DNA from: Pseudonocardia sp. N23
GTDB lineage: Bacteria; Actinomycetota; Actinomycetes; Mycobacteriales; Pseudonocardiaceae
Length of the DNA: 49,462 nucleotides
Assembly: GCF_002583555.1 (NCBI RefSeq)
Contig: NZ_BEGX01000057.1
Span: forward strand, 154,915-204,376
Reading direction: 5' to 3'
Shown here: one piece after another, positions 1 to 9,236 of the stretch
How the letters are laid out: every line of letters begins with the position of its first letter
How positions within the stretch are numbered: position 1 is the first letter of the stretch
The notes under the pieces: model-generated
What the model was told of the DNA's origin: nothing
The model's input: only the letters and a program-made list of their open reading frames with translations
The model's database searches: none
Translations under genes and position numbers: made by a program

Positions 1-198
1 CCGGCAGCCGCCGATCCCACCGCTGTCGACCCCGCAGCTGCCGACCCCACAACTGTCGACCTCACGGCCACGCCCGCCGGCACGCCCCGCCTCGCCGACA
101 GCGTCCGCGCCGACGTCGAGTCACTTCTCGACGACCTGCCGCTGCAGACCCGGCCCCGCGTCGCCGTCCTCGTCCGCACCCTGGGTGGTCCGCGATGA
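1..198 (+). CDS. C-terminal end of an unidentified protein (cut by window edge)
   Basis: An open frame enters from the left edge and ends with a TGA that overlaps the ATG of the next gene (ATGA), so the two are probably co-transcribed and translationally coupled. The visible 65 residues start with a low-complexity Ala/Asp/Pro tract in which AADPT-VD is repeated, followed by a short charged segment ending in RTLGGPR. No domain can be named. Because the next gene looks like an envelope-stress membrane anchor, this may belong to an Asp23/Gls24-type cluster, but that is inference from context only. Confidence 0.5.
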   Translation, partial: PAAADPTAVDPAAADPTTVDLTATPAGTPRLADSVRADVESLLDDLPLQTRPRVAVLVRTLGGPR

Positions 199-845
199 GC
201 GCCACGACCGACCTCACCACCGCCACCGCGGCCGTGCCCGACCCGCGGGCCGGCCGCCGGTCCCGTCGCGCCGTCGCACGCTCCGCCGGACGTGAGCGCC
301 GCGTCGTCGGCCTCATCGGGCTGCTCGCCCTGCTCGCCGGCGCCGGGACCGCACTGCTCGCGTTCGGGGTGTTCGGCAGCGGCCGCGCCGAGCGGCCACT
401 GCTCGACCCGATGATCGTCGACGCCCTGCGGTCCCAGCCCATGGTCTCGCGCATCGTGGCGATCGTCGTCGGTGTCCTTCTCGTCGTCCTCGGCCTGGTG
501 TGGGCGGTCCGCGCCCTCGCCCCCGAACGCCGGCCCGACCTCTCCGTCGACGCCGGCGCCGGCACCTCCGTCGTCGTCACCTCCGCCGCGGTCGCCGACG
601 CCGTCGCCGGCCAGGCACGCAGCCTGCCCGGCATCTCCCGGGCGCGGGCCCGCATGGTCGGCGACGAGCGCGACCCGGCACTGCGCCTGACCGTCTGGCT
701 CGCCGAGGACGCCGACGTCGCCGAGGTGTGCCGGCGCATCCCCGACGAGGTACTGGCCGCGGCGACCGACGCCTTCGGCGGCCGCGTGCTGCCCGTCGCC
801 GTCCGCATCGAGACCGACAGCACCGAGGGGCCGCGGGTGCGCTGA
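195..845 (+). CDS. AmaP/DUF6286-like membrane anchor protein
   Basis: A 216-residue protein with a basic N-terminus, two transmembrane helices (about residues 35-60 and 77-102) and a soluble C-terminal domain of about 110 residues. This layout matches actinobacterial DUF6286 / alkaline-shock membrane-anchor (AmaP-like) proteins, which are thought to tether Asp23-type proteins to the membrane. The soluble part contains alternating short strands and helices (VVVTSAAVADAVAGQARSL; LRLTVWLAED), resembling the Asp23-like fold. The start overlaps the preceding stop by ATGA. The membrane topology is directly visible; the family assignment is moderately sure and the stress role is inferred from family knowledge. 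Confidence 0.6.
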   Translation: MSATTDLTTATAAVPDPRAGRRSRRAVARSAGRERRVVGLIGLLALLAGAGTALLAFGVFGSGRAERPLLDPMIVDALRSQPMVSRIVAIVVGVLLVVLGLVWAVRALAPERRPDLSVDAGAGTSVVVTSAAVADAVAGQARSLPGISRARARMVGDERDPALRLTVWLAEDADVAEVCRRIPDEVLAAATDAFGGRVLPVAVRIETDSTEGPRVR

Positions 846-922
846 GCACGCGTGCTCACCGTCGTCACACCGGCCGTCGGCAAAGCTGACACACGCATCC
901 ACGGTGAGGGGAGAACCGGCGC

Positions 923-2518
923 GTGTCAGGTCTTCGGCGACGCGCCCGCGTCGCAGGTGCGGTCTCGGCAGTTGCGCTGGTCGCCCTGACCACCGCGTGC
1001 GCGGTCGGCCCGTCGCAACGCCCGCCGGTCGCCGTCGTCGGCGGTGACGGGATGGCACCACCCCCACCGCCGACGGCGACCACGGCCCCACCCGCACTCC
1101 CCCGGCCCGGCCCGATGCGCCCGACGATCCGGCTCACCGACTGCACCGCCGACACCCTGGCCGCACTGGGCAACCCGGCCCAGGCGGGCGGGGTCGCGCT
1201 GCGCGTCCAGTGCGGCGACATCGACGTCCCGACCGACCCCAGCCGGCGCGGCCGCGGCACCAGCCGGGTCGGCGTCGTCGTCACCTCTGCCGCCGACGCT
1301 CCCCGGGACCGGCCACCGCTGCTCGTCCTCGGCGACAGCGCCACCGCCCCCTCGGCCCGCCACGGAGCCACGCTCGCCACCCAGGTCTCGGCCGCGGTGC
1401 TCGCCGGCTACCAGGTCGTCGGCCTCGACCGTCGCGGTGCCGGCTCCGACCTGCTGGACTGCTCCCCCGAGGACGCCCGCCTCGGCATCCTCGACGGTGA
1501 CACCACCGCCCCCGGCGCCGCGACCGACCGGGTCCTCGCGTCCGTCCTGGAGGACGCCCGCTCGGTCGTGCAGGACTGCTACCTCACCGAGCCCGACGCC
1601 CTCACCGCCTACTCGACCGCTTCCACGGCCGCCGACGTCGAACGGCTCCGCGAGGACCTGGGCGTCGAACAGCTCTCGGCCGTCGGCATCGGCGACGGCG
1701 CGACCGCACTGACGCTCTGGGCCAGCGCCCACCCCACGAACGTGGGCCGGCTGGTCCTCGACGGGCCGCCCGACCCCGCCGCCGCCGAGCCCGACGTCAC
1801 CGAGGCCCGGGCGGCGGGCGCGGAACAGTCGTTCGACGCGTTCGCCGCCTCCTGCGCCGCCAGTGGCTCGTGCGCTCTGGGCGCCGACCCACGGGCCACT
1901 GTCACCGGGCTGCTCCAGCGGCTGCGCACCCAGCCGGTCGCGGCGGCCGACGGGCGCCGGCTCACCGCGGGTGTCGCAGTCACCGCCCTGTTCGCGACGG
2001 TCGGTGAACCCCGCTCCTGGCCCGCCCTGACCTCGGCGCTCGCCGACGCCGACCGCGGGGTCCCCGACGCCATGCTCGCCCTGCTCGCGCCCGTCCTCGG
2101 CCGCGAAGGCCGGTTCGACTCGGCGCTCGCGACGGCCTGCAACGACACCAACCGCCGGCTCACCCCGCCCGATGTGACGGGGCTCGTCCAGCGCTGGGGC
2201 GGCGCATACCCGATGTTCGGGGCGCCGCTCGCGACGCAGCTGCTGGCCTGCGCGCCCTGGCCCGCCGGAGCCGGGCTGCCCGACCCCGGGCCCGTCCCCG
2301 GCGCGCCGCCGATCCTCGCGCTGGGTGCCGCGCACGACCCGCGGGTCGGCGCCGAGTCGGTCCGCCGGGCCGCCGGCGCGCTCGCGACCGCGCGGCTGGT
2401 GACGTGGCAGGGCACCGGCACCGGGAGCTACCCGCGGACCCCGTGCGTCGCCGGGGTCGTCGACCGGATGCTGGTGCAGGGTGAGATGCCACAGGCCGAC
2501 ACGGTGTGCCCGCCCTGA
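923..2518 (+). CDS. Secreted alpha/beta-hydrolase-like lipoprotein (TAP-like), catalytic residues apparently lost
   Basis: A 531-residue exported protein. The N-terminus has Arg residues, a hydrophobic stretch and a lipobox-like LTTAC, so Cys26 is probably lipidated. The rest resembles the mycobacterial/streptomycete secreted alpha/beta-hydrolase family with a TAP-like C-terminal domain: an early DRRGAGSDLLDC segment, the nucleophile-elbow region near residue 255, LVLDGPPDP after it, and a C-terminal Cys-containing segment. The elbow reads G-I-G-D-G, so the Ser of GxSxG is Gly257. The usual catalytic GH(T/S) near the C-terminus reads GTGSYPRTPC, so the His also seems absent, while the Asp in AAHDPRVG remains. 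It may be a non-catalytic binding protein. Family level is fairly sure, substrate unknown. Confidence 0.75.
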   Translation: MSGLRRRARVAGAVSAVALVALTTACAVGPSQRPPVAVVGGDGMAPPPPPTATTAPPALPRPGPMRPTIRLTDCTADTLAALGNPAQAGGVALRVQCGDIDVPTDPSRRGRGTSRVGVVVTSAADAPRDRPPLLVLGDSATAPSARHGATLATQVSAAVLAGYQVVGLDRRGAGSDLLDCSPEDARLGILDGDTTAPGAATDRVLASVLEDARSVVQDCYLTEPDALTAYSTASTAADVERLREDLGVEQLSAVGIGDGATALTLWASAHPTNVGRLVLDGPPDPAAAEPDVTEARAAGAEQSFDAFAASCAASGSCALGADPRATVTGLLQRLRTQPVAAADGRRLTAGVAVTALFATVGEPRSWPALTSALADADRGVPDAMLALLAPVLGREGRFDSALATACNDTNRRLTPPDVTGLVQRWGGAYPMFGAPLATQLLACAPWPAGAGLPDPGPVPGAPPILALGAAHDPRVGAESVRRAAGALATARLVTWQGTGTGSYPRTPCVAGVVDRMLVQGEMPQADTVCPP

Positions 2519-2544
2519 GCCCCACCGGGCCGGGGCCCGTCCGC

Positions 2545-2778
2545 TCAGGCGCGGACCGAGCGCAGCGGGCGGTGCCGGCCGCCGTAGGTGCCGGGCAGTC
2601 CGCCACGGCGGATGTCACTCGCCTCGTCGGCCATCTCGCGCATCACGCAGGGCCACGGCGCCGACACACCCGACGAGTCCCGGCACTCACGGCACTGACC
2701 GAGGTGATCGGGAGCGTGCTCACTGATCGTGCGCTCCAGCAGATCGGGCATCTCGGCAAGCACCGCAACGAGACTCAT
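2545..2778 (-). CDS. Small Cys-rich hypothetical protein
   Basis: A 77-residue protein. The ATG at 2778 is chosen because GGGGAG lies about 4 nt upstream; an in-frame ATG at 2808 would add 10 residues without such a site. It contains HLGQCRECR (CxxC preceded by His), then WPCVMREMADEA, so three Cys and one His could bind zinc or another metal. Short proteins with this H-C-x2-C...PC pattern are common in Pseudonocardiaceae, but I know of no function. The gene converges with the preceding hydrolase gene and stands alone. Confidence 0.6.
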   Translation of the reverse strand: MSLVAVLAEMPDLLERTISEHAPDHLGQCRECRDSSGVSAPWPCVMREMADEASDIRRGGLPGTYGGRHRPLRSVRA

Positions 2779-2814
2779 AATTCTCCCCTCGAGGGTCCGG
2801 TTCGGCATCGTGTT

Positions 2815-2865
2815 CAGCCGACTACATGGGGTAGCAAACTACTCTGCCCCGCAACCCTCCCCGAT
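2815..2865 (-). promoter_or_regulatory. Possible promoter region of the small Cys-rich gene
   Basis: Upstream of the small gene, read on the minus strand, is an AT-richer patch with the inverted repeat GTAG-TTTG-CTAC followed by CATGTAG. It is the only low-GC patch in this intergenic stretch and could be a promoter or operator. No start site can be proven. Confidence 0.25.
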
Positions 2866-2919
2866 CCGGGGAACCCCTTGCGCCAGAACACAGCCGACGC
2901 ACAGGAACGACCGCCCGGG

Positions 2920-3960
2920 TCAGGCCCCGGCGTCCTTCCCCGCCCGCGCCCGTGAGGGCTGCACCCGCATCGGTTCGCCCGGCATCTTCGGGTACTCCGG
3001 CGGGTACGGGAGCTCACCGAGACCGCGGTCGCGCTCGTCGGCGGCGAACCACTCCAGCGCCGACTCGATCCCCCCGACCGCGTCGTCCATCCCCGCGTGC
3101 GCGTCCCCGTCCCGCTCCAGCAGGGCCGGCACGGTGAGCACGTCGAAGTCCTCCGGCGCCACCGTCGGCAGCGTCTCCCACGTCACCGGCATCGACACCG
3201 TCGCCCGCGGCAGCCCCCGCACCGACCACGCCGACGCGATCGTCCGGTCCCGCGCGGCCTGGTTGTAGTCGAGGAAGACGCGCTCGCCGCGCTCCTCCTT
3301 CCACCAGTCGACCGTCGCCTGCTCCGGGATGCGCTCGCACACCCGGCGGGCGATCGCGATCACCGCGCGGCGCACCTCGATGAACGACCACTGCGGCCGG
3401 ATCCGGGCGAACACGTGGACGCCGCGCCCGCCCGACGTCTTCGGCCAGCCCACCAGGCCCGCCTCGTCGAGCACCTCGTGCAGCACCGCCGCGACGGCGA
3501 CCGCGTCGGAGAAGTCGGTGCCGGGCTGCGGGTCGAGGTCGATGCGCAGCTCGTCGGGACGGTCGGTGTCGGCGGCCCGGACCGGCCACGGGTGGAAGTC
3601 CAGGGTGCCCAGGTTGGCCGCCCACGCGATCACCGCAGGCTCCGACGGCGCCAGCGTGTCGGCCTTGCGCCCGCTCGGGAACGTCACCTGCGCCGTCCGC
3701 ACCCACGGCGGCGCCCCCTTGGGCAGCCGCTTGGCGAAGAACGGCTCACCGTCGACGCCGTCGGGGAAGCGTTTGAGGTTCGTCGGCCGGTTCATCAGTA
3801 CCCGCGTCATCGGCTCGGCGACGGCCAGGTAGTACTCCACCACCTGGCGCTTCGTGATGCCCCGCTCCGGGAAGTAGACCTTGTCCGGGCTCGACAGCCG
3901 CACCTCCCGGTCGCCCTCGGGCCCCGGCACGGTCAGCTGCACCACGGTCTTGGCCGCCAT
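2920..3960 (-). CDS. LigD-type DNA polymerase/primase (PolDom), NHEJ-like
   Basis: A 346-residue stand-alone polymerase domain of the LigD family (archaeo-eukaryotic primase fold), which fills gaps with (ribo)nucleotides during non-homologous end joining or base repair. Visible motifs are RIDLDPQPG (metal-binding Asp pair), KTSGGRGVHVF (nucleotide binding), and VFLDYNQAARDRTIAS. The N-terminal SSPDKVYFPERGITKRQVVEYY is also typical. Length matches stand-alone PolDom proteins of actinobacteria; no ligase or nuclease domain is attached. The C-terminus ends in a basic tail. No Ku or ATP-dependent ligase gene is seen nearby, so its partner must be encoded elsewhere. Confidence 0.9.
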   Translation of the reverse strand: MAAKTVVQLTVPGPEGDREVRLSSPDKVYFPERGITKRQVVEYYLAVAEPMTRVLMNRPTNLKRFPDGVDGEPFFAKRLPKGAPPWVRTAQVTFPSGRKADTLAPSEPAVIAWAANLGTLDFHPWPVRAADTDRPDELRIDLDPQPGTDFSDAVAVAAVLHEVLDEAGLVGWPKTSGGRGVHVFARIRPQWSFIEVRRAVIAIARRVCERIPEQATVDWWKEERGERVFLDYNQAARDRTIASAWSVRGLPRATVSMPVTWETLPTVAPEDFDVLTVPALLERDGDAHAGMDDAVGGIESALEWFAADERDRGLGELPYPPEYPKMPGEPMRVQPSRARAGKDAGA

Positions 3961-4035
3961 GGGCGCGACGCTACCGTCATCGCGCCGCCACGTCGCCGTC
4001 CCGGCCCCGACGGGGTGGGCCGCTACCCTCGGACG

Positions 4036-4347
4036 ATGGCCGTGTGCGATCCCGACCAGCCCGACCCGGGCCCTGGATCACACATGTTCGACGACGAGCT
4101 GCTCGGCCTCGACCCCGGCGAACCCGAGGCGCAGGCCTTCGCCGCCCACCTCGACCGGATGCGCCGCGAACCGTCCTTCACCGTCGAGGCCTCGCTCACC
4201 GGGGTCGGCGACTTCGCCGACGCCGCCAACCGCGCGGAAGGCGGCCGGCGGTGGGCAGCCGTGCTCGTCGTCCTGCTGCTGCTCGCGGGCGTGGTGTACG
4301 TGGCCTCGACGATCCTCACCGCGGTCCTCACGATCATGGCCCGGTGA
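4036..4347 (+). CDS. Small single-pass membrane protein, hypothetical
   Basis: A 103-residue protein starting at ATG 4036. It has an acidic N-terminal part (DDELLGLDPGEPEAQAF), a central segment EASLTGVGDFADAANRAEGGRRW, and one C-terminal transmembrane helix (about residues 75-100) followed by a single Arg. It lies divergently from the LigD-type gene, about 75 bp away, and just upstream of msrB. No function is known to me. Coding status rests on codon bias and on the clear soluble-plus-helix design. Confidence 0.65.
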   Translation: MAVCDPDQPDPGPGSHMFDDELLGLDPGEPEAQAFAAHLDRMRREPSFTVEASLTGVGDFADAANRAEGGRRWAAVLVVLLLLAGVVYVASTILTAVLTIMAR

Positions 4348-4398
4348 GCCTTCGCCCGTGATCCTCCGCCGGGTTGCACGAAGGGTTAGCGTGGACGC

Positions 4399-4854
4399 AT
4401 GGGTCTGTTCAGCCGTGGCCAGGAGTCCAGCACCGACACCGAGCTCGACGAGGCTCCCGTCGCGAAGTCCGACGAGGAGTGGCGCGCCGAGCTCTCCCCC
4501 GCCGAGTACCAGGTACTGCGGCAGGCGGGCACCGAACGGCCCTTCACCGGCGAGTACACCGACACCAAGACCGTCGGCGTCTACCACTGCCGGGCCTGCG
4601 GGGCCGAGCTCTTCCGCAGCGAGACGAAGTTCGAGTCGCACTGCGGGTGGCCGTCGTTCTTCAGCCCGAAGGACTCCGCCGCCGTGATCGAGCGCGTCGA
4701 CTCCAGCATGGGGATGCGCCGCATCGAGGTGCTGTGTGCCAACTGCCACAGCCACCTCGGCCACGTCTTCGAGGGCGAGGGCTACGCGACGCCGACCGAC
4801 CTCCGGTACTGCATCAACAGCATCTCGATGACGCTCGAGCCCGACCCCGCCTGA
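4399..4854 (+). CDS. msrB: Peptide-methionine (R)-S-oxide reductase MsrB
   Basis: A 151-residue enzyme that reduces the R epimer of methionine sulfoxide in oxidised proteins. Two CxxC pairs that bind structural zinc are visible (CRACG and CANCHSHLGHVF), together with FESHCGWPSF and the catalytic Cys in RYCINSISM near the C-terminus. The N-terminus carries an acidic extension of about 25 residues before the conserved start of the domain (KSDEEWRAELSPAEYQVLR). It follows a small membrane protein gene by 51 bp. Expression under oxidative stress is expected from family knowledge; no operator was identified. Confidence 0.95.
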   Translation: MGLFSRGQESSTDTELDEAPVAKSDEEWRAELSPAEYQVLRQAGTERPFTGEYTDTKTVGVYHCRACGAELFRSETKFESHCGWPSFFSPKDSAAVIERVDSSMGMRRIEVLCANCHSHLGHVFEGEGYATPTDLRYCINSISMTLEPDPA

Positions 4855-4919
4855 CCGACGCGGCCACCCCCGACGCCGAGTTCGGCGTGAGCCTGACGCC
4901 GGACCCACACATGAGACTC

Positions 4920-4984
4920 GCGCCGAGCGCGACATCGGACTGGGGTCGGCCATGATCGAACCAGTCTCACGTCGAGCTCGGCGC
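4920..4984. terminator. Large imperfect inverted repeat between msrB and chdC
   Basis: Arms at 4920-4943 and 4961-4984 are about 24 bp each with roughly four mismatches; the left arm begins GCGCCGAGC and the right ends GCTCGGCGC. The loop is 17 nt. It lies between two convergent genes and could end transcription in both directions. A smaller hairpin (ACGCCGA/TCGGCGT) precedes it near 4872-4887. Confidence 0.5.
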
Positions 4985-5020
4985 GGTCGCGAGCTTGTCG
5001 CAGGACGCGCCGCGTCGGGG

Positions 5021-5716
5021 TCAGGGCAGGGTGCTGACCAGATCGCCGATCTCGACGCGCGGGCCCGTGTAGAACGGAATCTCCTCGCGGACGTGGCGGC
5101 GGGCCTCGGTGGCGCGCAGGTGACGCATCAGGTCGACGATGCGGTGAAGCTCGTCGGCCTCGAAGGCGAGGATCCACTCGTAGTCGCCGAGCGCGAAGGC
5201 CGGGACCGTGTTGGCGCGCACGTCCGGGAAGTCGCGGGCCTCCTTGCCGTGGTCGGCGAGCATCTTGCGACGCTCGTCGTCGGGCAGCAGGTACCAGTCC
5301 AGCGACCGGACGAACGGGTAGACGCAGACGTAGCGGCGAGCGTCCTCACCGGCGAGGAAGGCCGGGATGTGGCTCTTGTTGAACTCGGCGGGGCGGTGCA
5401 GCGCGACCTGGCTCCACACCGGGACCGAGGCGCGCCCGAGCGCGGTGCTGCGGCGCAGGTCGGCGTACGCGGCCTGCAGGGCCTCGACGGTCTCGGCGTG
5501 CCACCAGACCATGTAGTCGGCGTCGGCGCGCAGGCCCGCGAGGTCGTACACGCCGCGGACGACGACGCCCTTGCCGTCGAGCGCCTCGACGAACTCCGCG
5601 GCCTGCGTGGCGACGGCGGTGCGGTCCTCGCCCAGCTTGCCGGCCTCGACGCGGAACACCGACCACATGGTGTAGCGGATCGTGTCGTTGAGCTGCGCGT
5701 AGTCCAGGCGTGCCAT
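5021..5716 (-). CDS. chdC: Coproheme decarboxylase ChdC (HemQ)
   Basis: A 231-residue protein that performs the last step of the coproporphyrin-dependent haem pathway, oxidative decarboxylation of coproheme III to haem b. The start at 5716 ([11 protein letters not shown]) gives the length usual for actinobacterial ChdC. Visible signatures are VYPFVRS, containing the conserved Tyr of the YPF motif, and [11 protein letters not shown], which holds the proximal haem-ligand His. It lies downstream of hemE and hemY on the same strand, separated from hemY by 70 bp, so the three form one haem-synthesis unit. Assignment is firm. Confidence 0.93.
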   Translation of the reverse strand: MARLDYAQLNDTIRYTMWSVFRVEAGKLGEDRTAVATQAAEFVEALDGKGVVVRGVYDLAGLRADADYMVWWHAETVEALQAAYADLRRSTALGRASVPVWSQVALHRPAEFNKSHIPAFLAGEDARRYVCVYPFVRSLDWYLLPDDERRKMLADHGKEARDFPDVRANTVPAFALGDYEWILAFEADELHRIVDLMRHLRATEARRHVREEIPFYTGPRVEIGDLVSTLP

Positions 5717-5786
5717 GAGCCCGAGTCTACTGAGCCGGCCCGCCGCCGGACCCGGCACGTGGGCGGGGCCACGGACCCGGCGGGGA

Positions 5787-7226
5787 TCAGCGGCGGGAAA
5801 CGTGGTCAGTGCTGGCGAGCGCCGCGACGATGCGTTCCGCTGCGGCACGGGCGGTGCCGACGCAGGCCGGGACCCCGACCCCGTGCAGCGCCGACCCGGC
5901 GACGGCGAGCCCGGGGTGCGCGGCGACGGCGGCCTCGATCGCGGCGACGGTGTCGACGTGCCCGACGGCGTACTGCGGCAGCCCGCCGCCCCAGCGCTGG
6001 ACGTGCACGGCAGCGGGTGCGGCGGTGATGCCGTGCAGGGTGGCGAGGTCGGCCCGGACCATGGCGACGAGCGCTGCGTCGTCTACCTGCAGTGTCTCGG
6101 CCTCCCCGAACCGGCCGAGGGAGGCGCGCAGCCGGACGAGGCCGTCGGTGGTGGCCGGGGCGAGATGCCCCCACTTGACCGAGGTGTGGGTGGCGGCCTT
6201 GATCGAGAGCGGCTCGTCGGCGGCGACGAGCACACCTGAGGTGGCGGGCAGGGCCGCGGTGTCGGCGGCGCGGTAGGCCAGCGCGACGACGACCGACGAG
6301 GCCAGCTCGATGCGCCCGGCGGCGGCCGCGGCGGCGGGGACGCCGTCGGCGAGGAGCCTGCGTACCGCGGGGGCGGGCACGGCGAGGAGGACGGCGTCGA
6401 CGTCGAGGTGCTCGGGCTCCGGCACGGGACCCAGGGTGAGACGCCACCCGGTGCCCGTCCGCTCCAGCAACCGGACGGTGGTGTCGAGCCGCAGTTCGGG
6501 GTGGGCGGCGGCGGTCAGCGCGTCGAGCAGGACGTCGTAGCCGCCGTCGAGGGCGCCGAAGACCGGCCCGGCGGTGGCGGGGCCGGTGATCCCGGAGGCG
6601 GCCTCGGTGACCGACGGTGCGCCGGCATCCAGGGCGGCGGCGAGCGCGGGAATGGTGGCTCGCAGGCCGAGAGCGTCGACGCGGCCGGCGTAGACACCGC
6701 CGAGGAGCGGGTCGGCGACGCGGTCGGCGATCTCGGGGCCGAACCGGGCGCGCAGCAGCCCACCGAGCGCCACGTCGCCGCCCACCTCCCAGTCCAGGGG
6801 CAGTCCGGGTTCGGCGGCGACGGCGGCGAGCCCCTCGGCGGACAGGACGTCGCCGAGGTGGGCGGCGCGCGTCGGCACCCCGAGCAGCGTCCCGGTCGGC
6901 AGCGGCCCGGTCCGGGCGCCTGCGCGGATCGACGCGGCCGCCCGGGTGGGGTGGACGACGCGGCCGGTGAGCCCGAGCTCGGCCAGCAGGGCGGGGACCT
7001 CGGGACGGCGTGCGAGGAAGGCCTCGGCGCCGACGTCGACGGCGACCCCGCCGAGGTCGACGGTGTGCAGGACGCCGCCGGTGCGGGCGGCCCGCTCGCA
7101 GACGACGATCCGGGCGGCATCGCCGAGCAGGGTGCGCAACCGGTGGGCGGCGGCCAGCCCGGAGATCCCGGCCCCGACCACCGCGATCGTGGGCGCGATC
7201 GTGGGGGCAGCGGCCGGGGACGTCAC
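5787..7226 (-). CDS. hemY: Coproporphyrinogen III oxidase (HemY/CgoX type)
   Basis: A 479-residue FAD enzyme oxidising coproporphyrinogen III to coproporphyrin III in Gram-positive-type haem synthesis (annotated historically as protoporphyrinogen oxidase, HemG/HemY). The N-terminus has the dinucleotide-binding motif [16 protein letters not shown], and the C-terminus the second FAD-contact region ([27 protein letters not shown]). [19 protein letters not shown] sequence near residue 415 is typical of the family. The ATG overlaps the hemE stop codon (ATGA), showing translational coupling. The presence of chdC downstream favours the coproporphyrin role over protoporphyrinogen. Confidence 0.93.
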   Translation of the reverse strand: MTSPAAAPTIAPTIAVVGAGISGLAAAHRLRTLLGDAARIVVCERAARTGGVLHTVDLGGVAVDVGAEAFLARRPEVPALLAELGLTGRVVHPTRAAASIRAGARTGPLPTGTLLGVPTRAAHLGDVLSAEGLAAVAAEPGLPLDWEVGGDVALGGLLRARFGPEIADRVADPLLGGVYAGRVDALGLRATIPALAAALDAGAPSVTEAASGITGPATAGPVFGALDGGYDVLLDALTAAAHPELRLDTTVRLLERTGTGWRLTLGPVPEPEHLDVDAVLLAVPAPAVRRLLADGVPAAAAAAGRIELASSVVVALAYRAADTAALPATSGVLVAADEPLSIKAATHTSVKWGHLAPATTDGLVRLRASLGRFGEAETLQVDDAALVAMVRADLATLHGITAAPAAVHVQRWGGGLPQYAVGHVDTVAAIEAAVAAHPGLAVAGSALHGVGVPACVGTARAAAERIVAALASTDHVSRR

Positions 7227-8293
7227 CGGACGGGCAGCGTGTGGACCAGGTCGACGACGCGCGTGACGACGTCGGGGTCGGTCTCGGGGAGGACCCCGTG
7301 GCCGAGGTTGAACACGTGGCCGGGGGCGGACCGGCCCTCGCCGGCGATACGCCGGACCTCGGCCTCGATGGACGCGGCGTCGGCGAACAGCACAGCCGGA
7401 TCGAGGTTGCCCTGCACGGGGTGGGTGCCGCCGGCGCGGCGGGCGGCCTCGTCGAGCGGGATCCGCCAGTCGACACCGATGACGTCGGTGACCTCGGACA
7501 TCGCGCCGAGCAGCTCACCGGTACCGACGCCGAAGTGGATGCGCGGGATGCCCGCCGCGGCCAGCGGTCCGAGGACCGCGGCCGAGTGCGGCGCGACGTA
7601 GGAGCGGTAGTCGCGCTCGGACAGCGCACCCGCCCAGGAGTCGAACAGCTGGACCGCGTCGACACCGGCGGCGATCTGCGCCCGCAGGAACACCGAGGTC
7701 GACTCGGCGAGGCGGGCGAGGAGCGCGTGCCAGACCTCCGGGGCGCTGTGCATGAGCGCTTTCGTCTTCTCGTGGTTGCGGCTGGGGCCGCCCTCGACGA
7801 GATAGGAGGCGAGGGTGAACGGCGCCCCCGCGAATCCGATGAGGGGGGTCTCGCCGAGTGCGCCGAGCAGCAGCCGGATCGCGTCGGTGACCGGGGTGAC
7901 CTGCTCGGGGTGCAGTGTCGGCAGCGCCTCGACGTCGGCGGCGGTCCGCACGGGCCGGGCGACGACGGGCCCGACACCGGCCACGATGTCGACGCCGATG
8001 CCCGACAGGTAGAGCGGCACGACGATGTCGCTGAAGAGGATGGCCGCGTCGACGCCGTGACGGCGGACCGGCTGCACGGTGATCTCGCAGGTGAGCTCGG
8101 GATCGAGGCAGGCCTGGATCATGCCGGTACCGGCGCGCAGGGCGCGGTACTCCGGCAGCGAACGCCCGGCCTGGCGCATGAACCACACCGGCAGCCGTGA
8201 CGGCCGGCCACCGCGCGCGGCCACCAGGAACGGGGCGGAGTCCAGCTCGCGGCGGGCGGCACCGGTGTGCTCGAGTTCGGTGAGGGCAGCCAT
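7223..8293 (-). CDS. hemE: Uroporphyrinogen decarboxylase
   Basis: HemE, about 356 residues, removes four carboxylates from uroporphyrinogen III to give coproporphyrinogen III. The strongest signature is [14 protein letters not shown] near the N-terminus; [25 protein letters not shown] and [10 protein letters not shown] also match the family. I chose the ATG at 8293 (MAALTELEH); a GTG at 8311 in the same frame would add six residues. It is the first gene of the hemE-hemY-chdC unit and overlaps hemY by 4 nt. It diverges from the DUF3000 gene, so a bidirectional promoter region lies at about 8294-8389. Confidence 0.95.
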   Translation of the reverse strand: MAALTELEHTGAARRELDSAPFLVAARGGRPSRLPVWFMRQAGRSLPEYRALRAGTGMIQACLDPELTCEITVQPVRRHGVDAAILFSDIVVPLYLSGIGVDIVAGVGPVVARPVRTAADVEALPTLHPEQVTPVTDAIRLLLGALGETPLIGFAGAPFTLASYLVEGGPSRNHEKTKALMHSAPEVWHALLARLAESTSVFLRAQIAAGVDAVQLFDSWAGALSERDYRSYVAPHSAAVLGPLAAAGIPRIHFGVGTGELLGAMSEVTDVIGVDWRIPLDEAARRAGGTHPVQGNLDPAVLFADAASIEAEVRRIAGEGRSAPGHVFNLGHGVLPETDPDVVTRVVDLVHTLPVR

Positions 8294-8389
8294 CGGAGAC
8301 GATGATCCCACAGGTCGCGGCAGGTCCCCCGATCGGATACCGGCGCGCCTGACCCGGGCCGACGGGGCCGCGACCTAGAGTCCCCGCTC

Positions 8390-8983
8390 GTGCCCGATAC
8401 GACCGCCACACCACCACAGTTCCGCCGCGCGGTCGCGTCGCTGCAGTCGTACCGGCCGCGACCCGAGCTCGTCGTCCGGCCGCTCGACGCACCGCCCCGG
8501 CTGGCACCGTTCTCATGGGCGTACAGCGTCGAGGCCGACGTCGGCCACCGCGGCGACGGACTCGACGACCTCGACGAGCCCGACACCTCCGGCCGGCTCA
8601 TCCTCCTGCACGACCCGGCGGGCCAGGACAAGTGGGACGGCGCCTTCCGGCTCGTCTGCTTCGTCCAGGCGCGGCTGGAGCGCGAGCAGCTCGGCGACGA
8701 GATGCTCCCGGTGATCGCGTGGTCCTGGCTGACCGAGTCGCTCGACGGGTGCGGCGCCACGCACACGGCACTGGGCGGGACGGTGACGCAGACGTCGTCG
8801 GTGCGGTTCGGTGACATCGCCGGCCCTCGTCGTGACGACGACGTCGAGCTGAGAGCCTCCTGGACCCCCGTGGACGAGCCCGACACGCTCACCCGACACG
8901 CCGAGGCATTCGCAACGCTCGTCGCGACGGCCGCGGGGCTCCCGCCGGTCGGCGTGCCGAAACTCGCGCGCCGAACGGTATAA
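8390..8983 (+). CDS. DUF3000 domain-containing protein
   Basis: A 197-residue protein starting at GTG 8390. The sequence FRRAVASLQSYRPRPELVV at the N-terminus, APFSWAYSVEADV, and WDGAFRLVCFVQA followed by PVIAWSWLTESL are typical of DUF3000, a conserved actinobacterial family with no established function. The gene lies divergently from hemE and upstream of a response regulator and an RNase D-like gene, a neighbourhood often conserved in actinobacteria. Soluble, no signal peptide or membrane segment. Confidence 0.85.
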   Translation: MPDTTATPPQFRRAVASLQSYRPRPELVVRPLDAPPRLAPFSWAYSVEADVGHRGDGLDDLDEPDTSGRLILLHDPAGQDKWDGAFRLVCFVQARLEREQLGDEMLPVIAWSWLTESLDGCGATHTALGGTVTQTSSVRFGDIAGPRRDDDVELRASWTPVDEPDTLTRHAEAFATLVATAAGLPPVGVPKLARRTV

Positions 8984-9236
8984 GCGCGTGCTCACCAGGG
9001 ATTACATGCCGAGGAGTCGATCGGTGACAGAGAGTTGATCACCCGAACGGGTGTACGCGGCGCGACAACGCTGTAACTTTCACCCGGAGAAGTTCGATCG
9101 GATACACGACGTTAGACCGCTTGGGGGGCTACGCTTCCTCCACGACACCTCCTCGGGCGGTCGGGCGCAACTCTCCGTCGGTCCGGGGTTCTGGTGCCGG
9201 TCGGGGGGCAACGACCGACTCCAGGGAGGTATGAAC

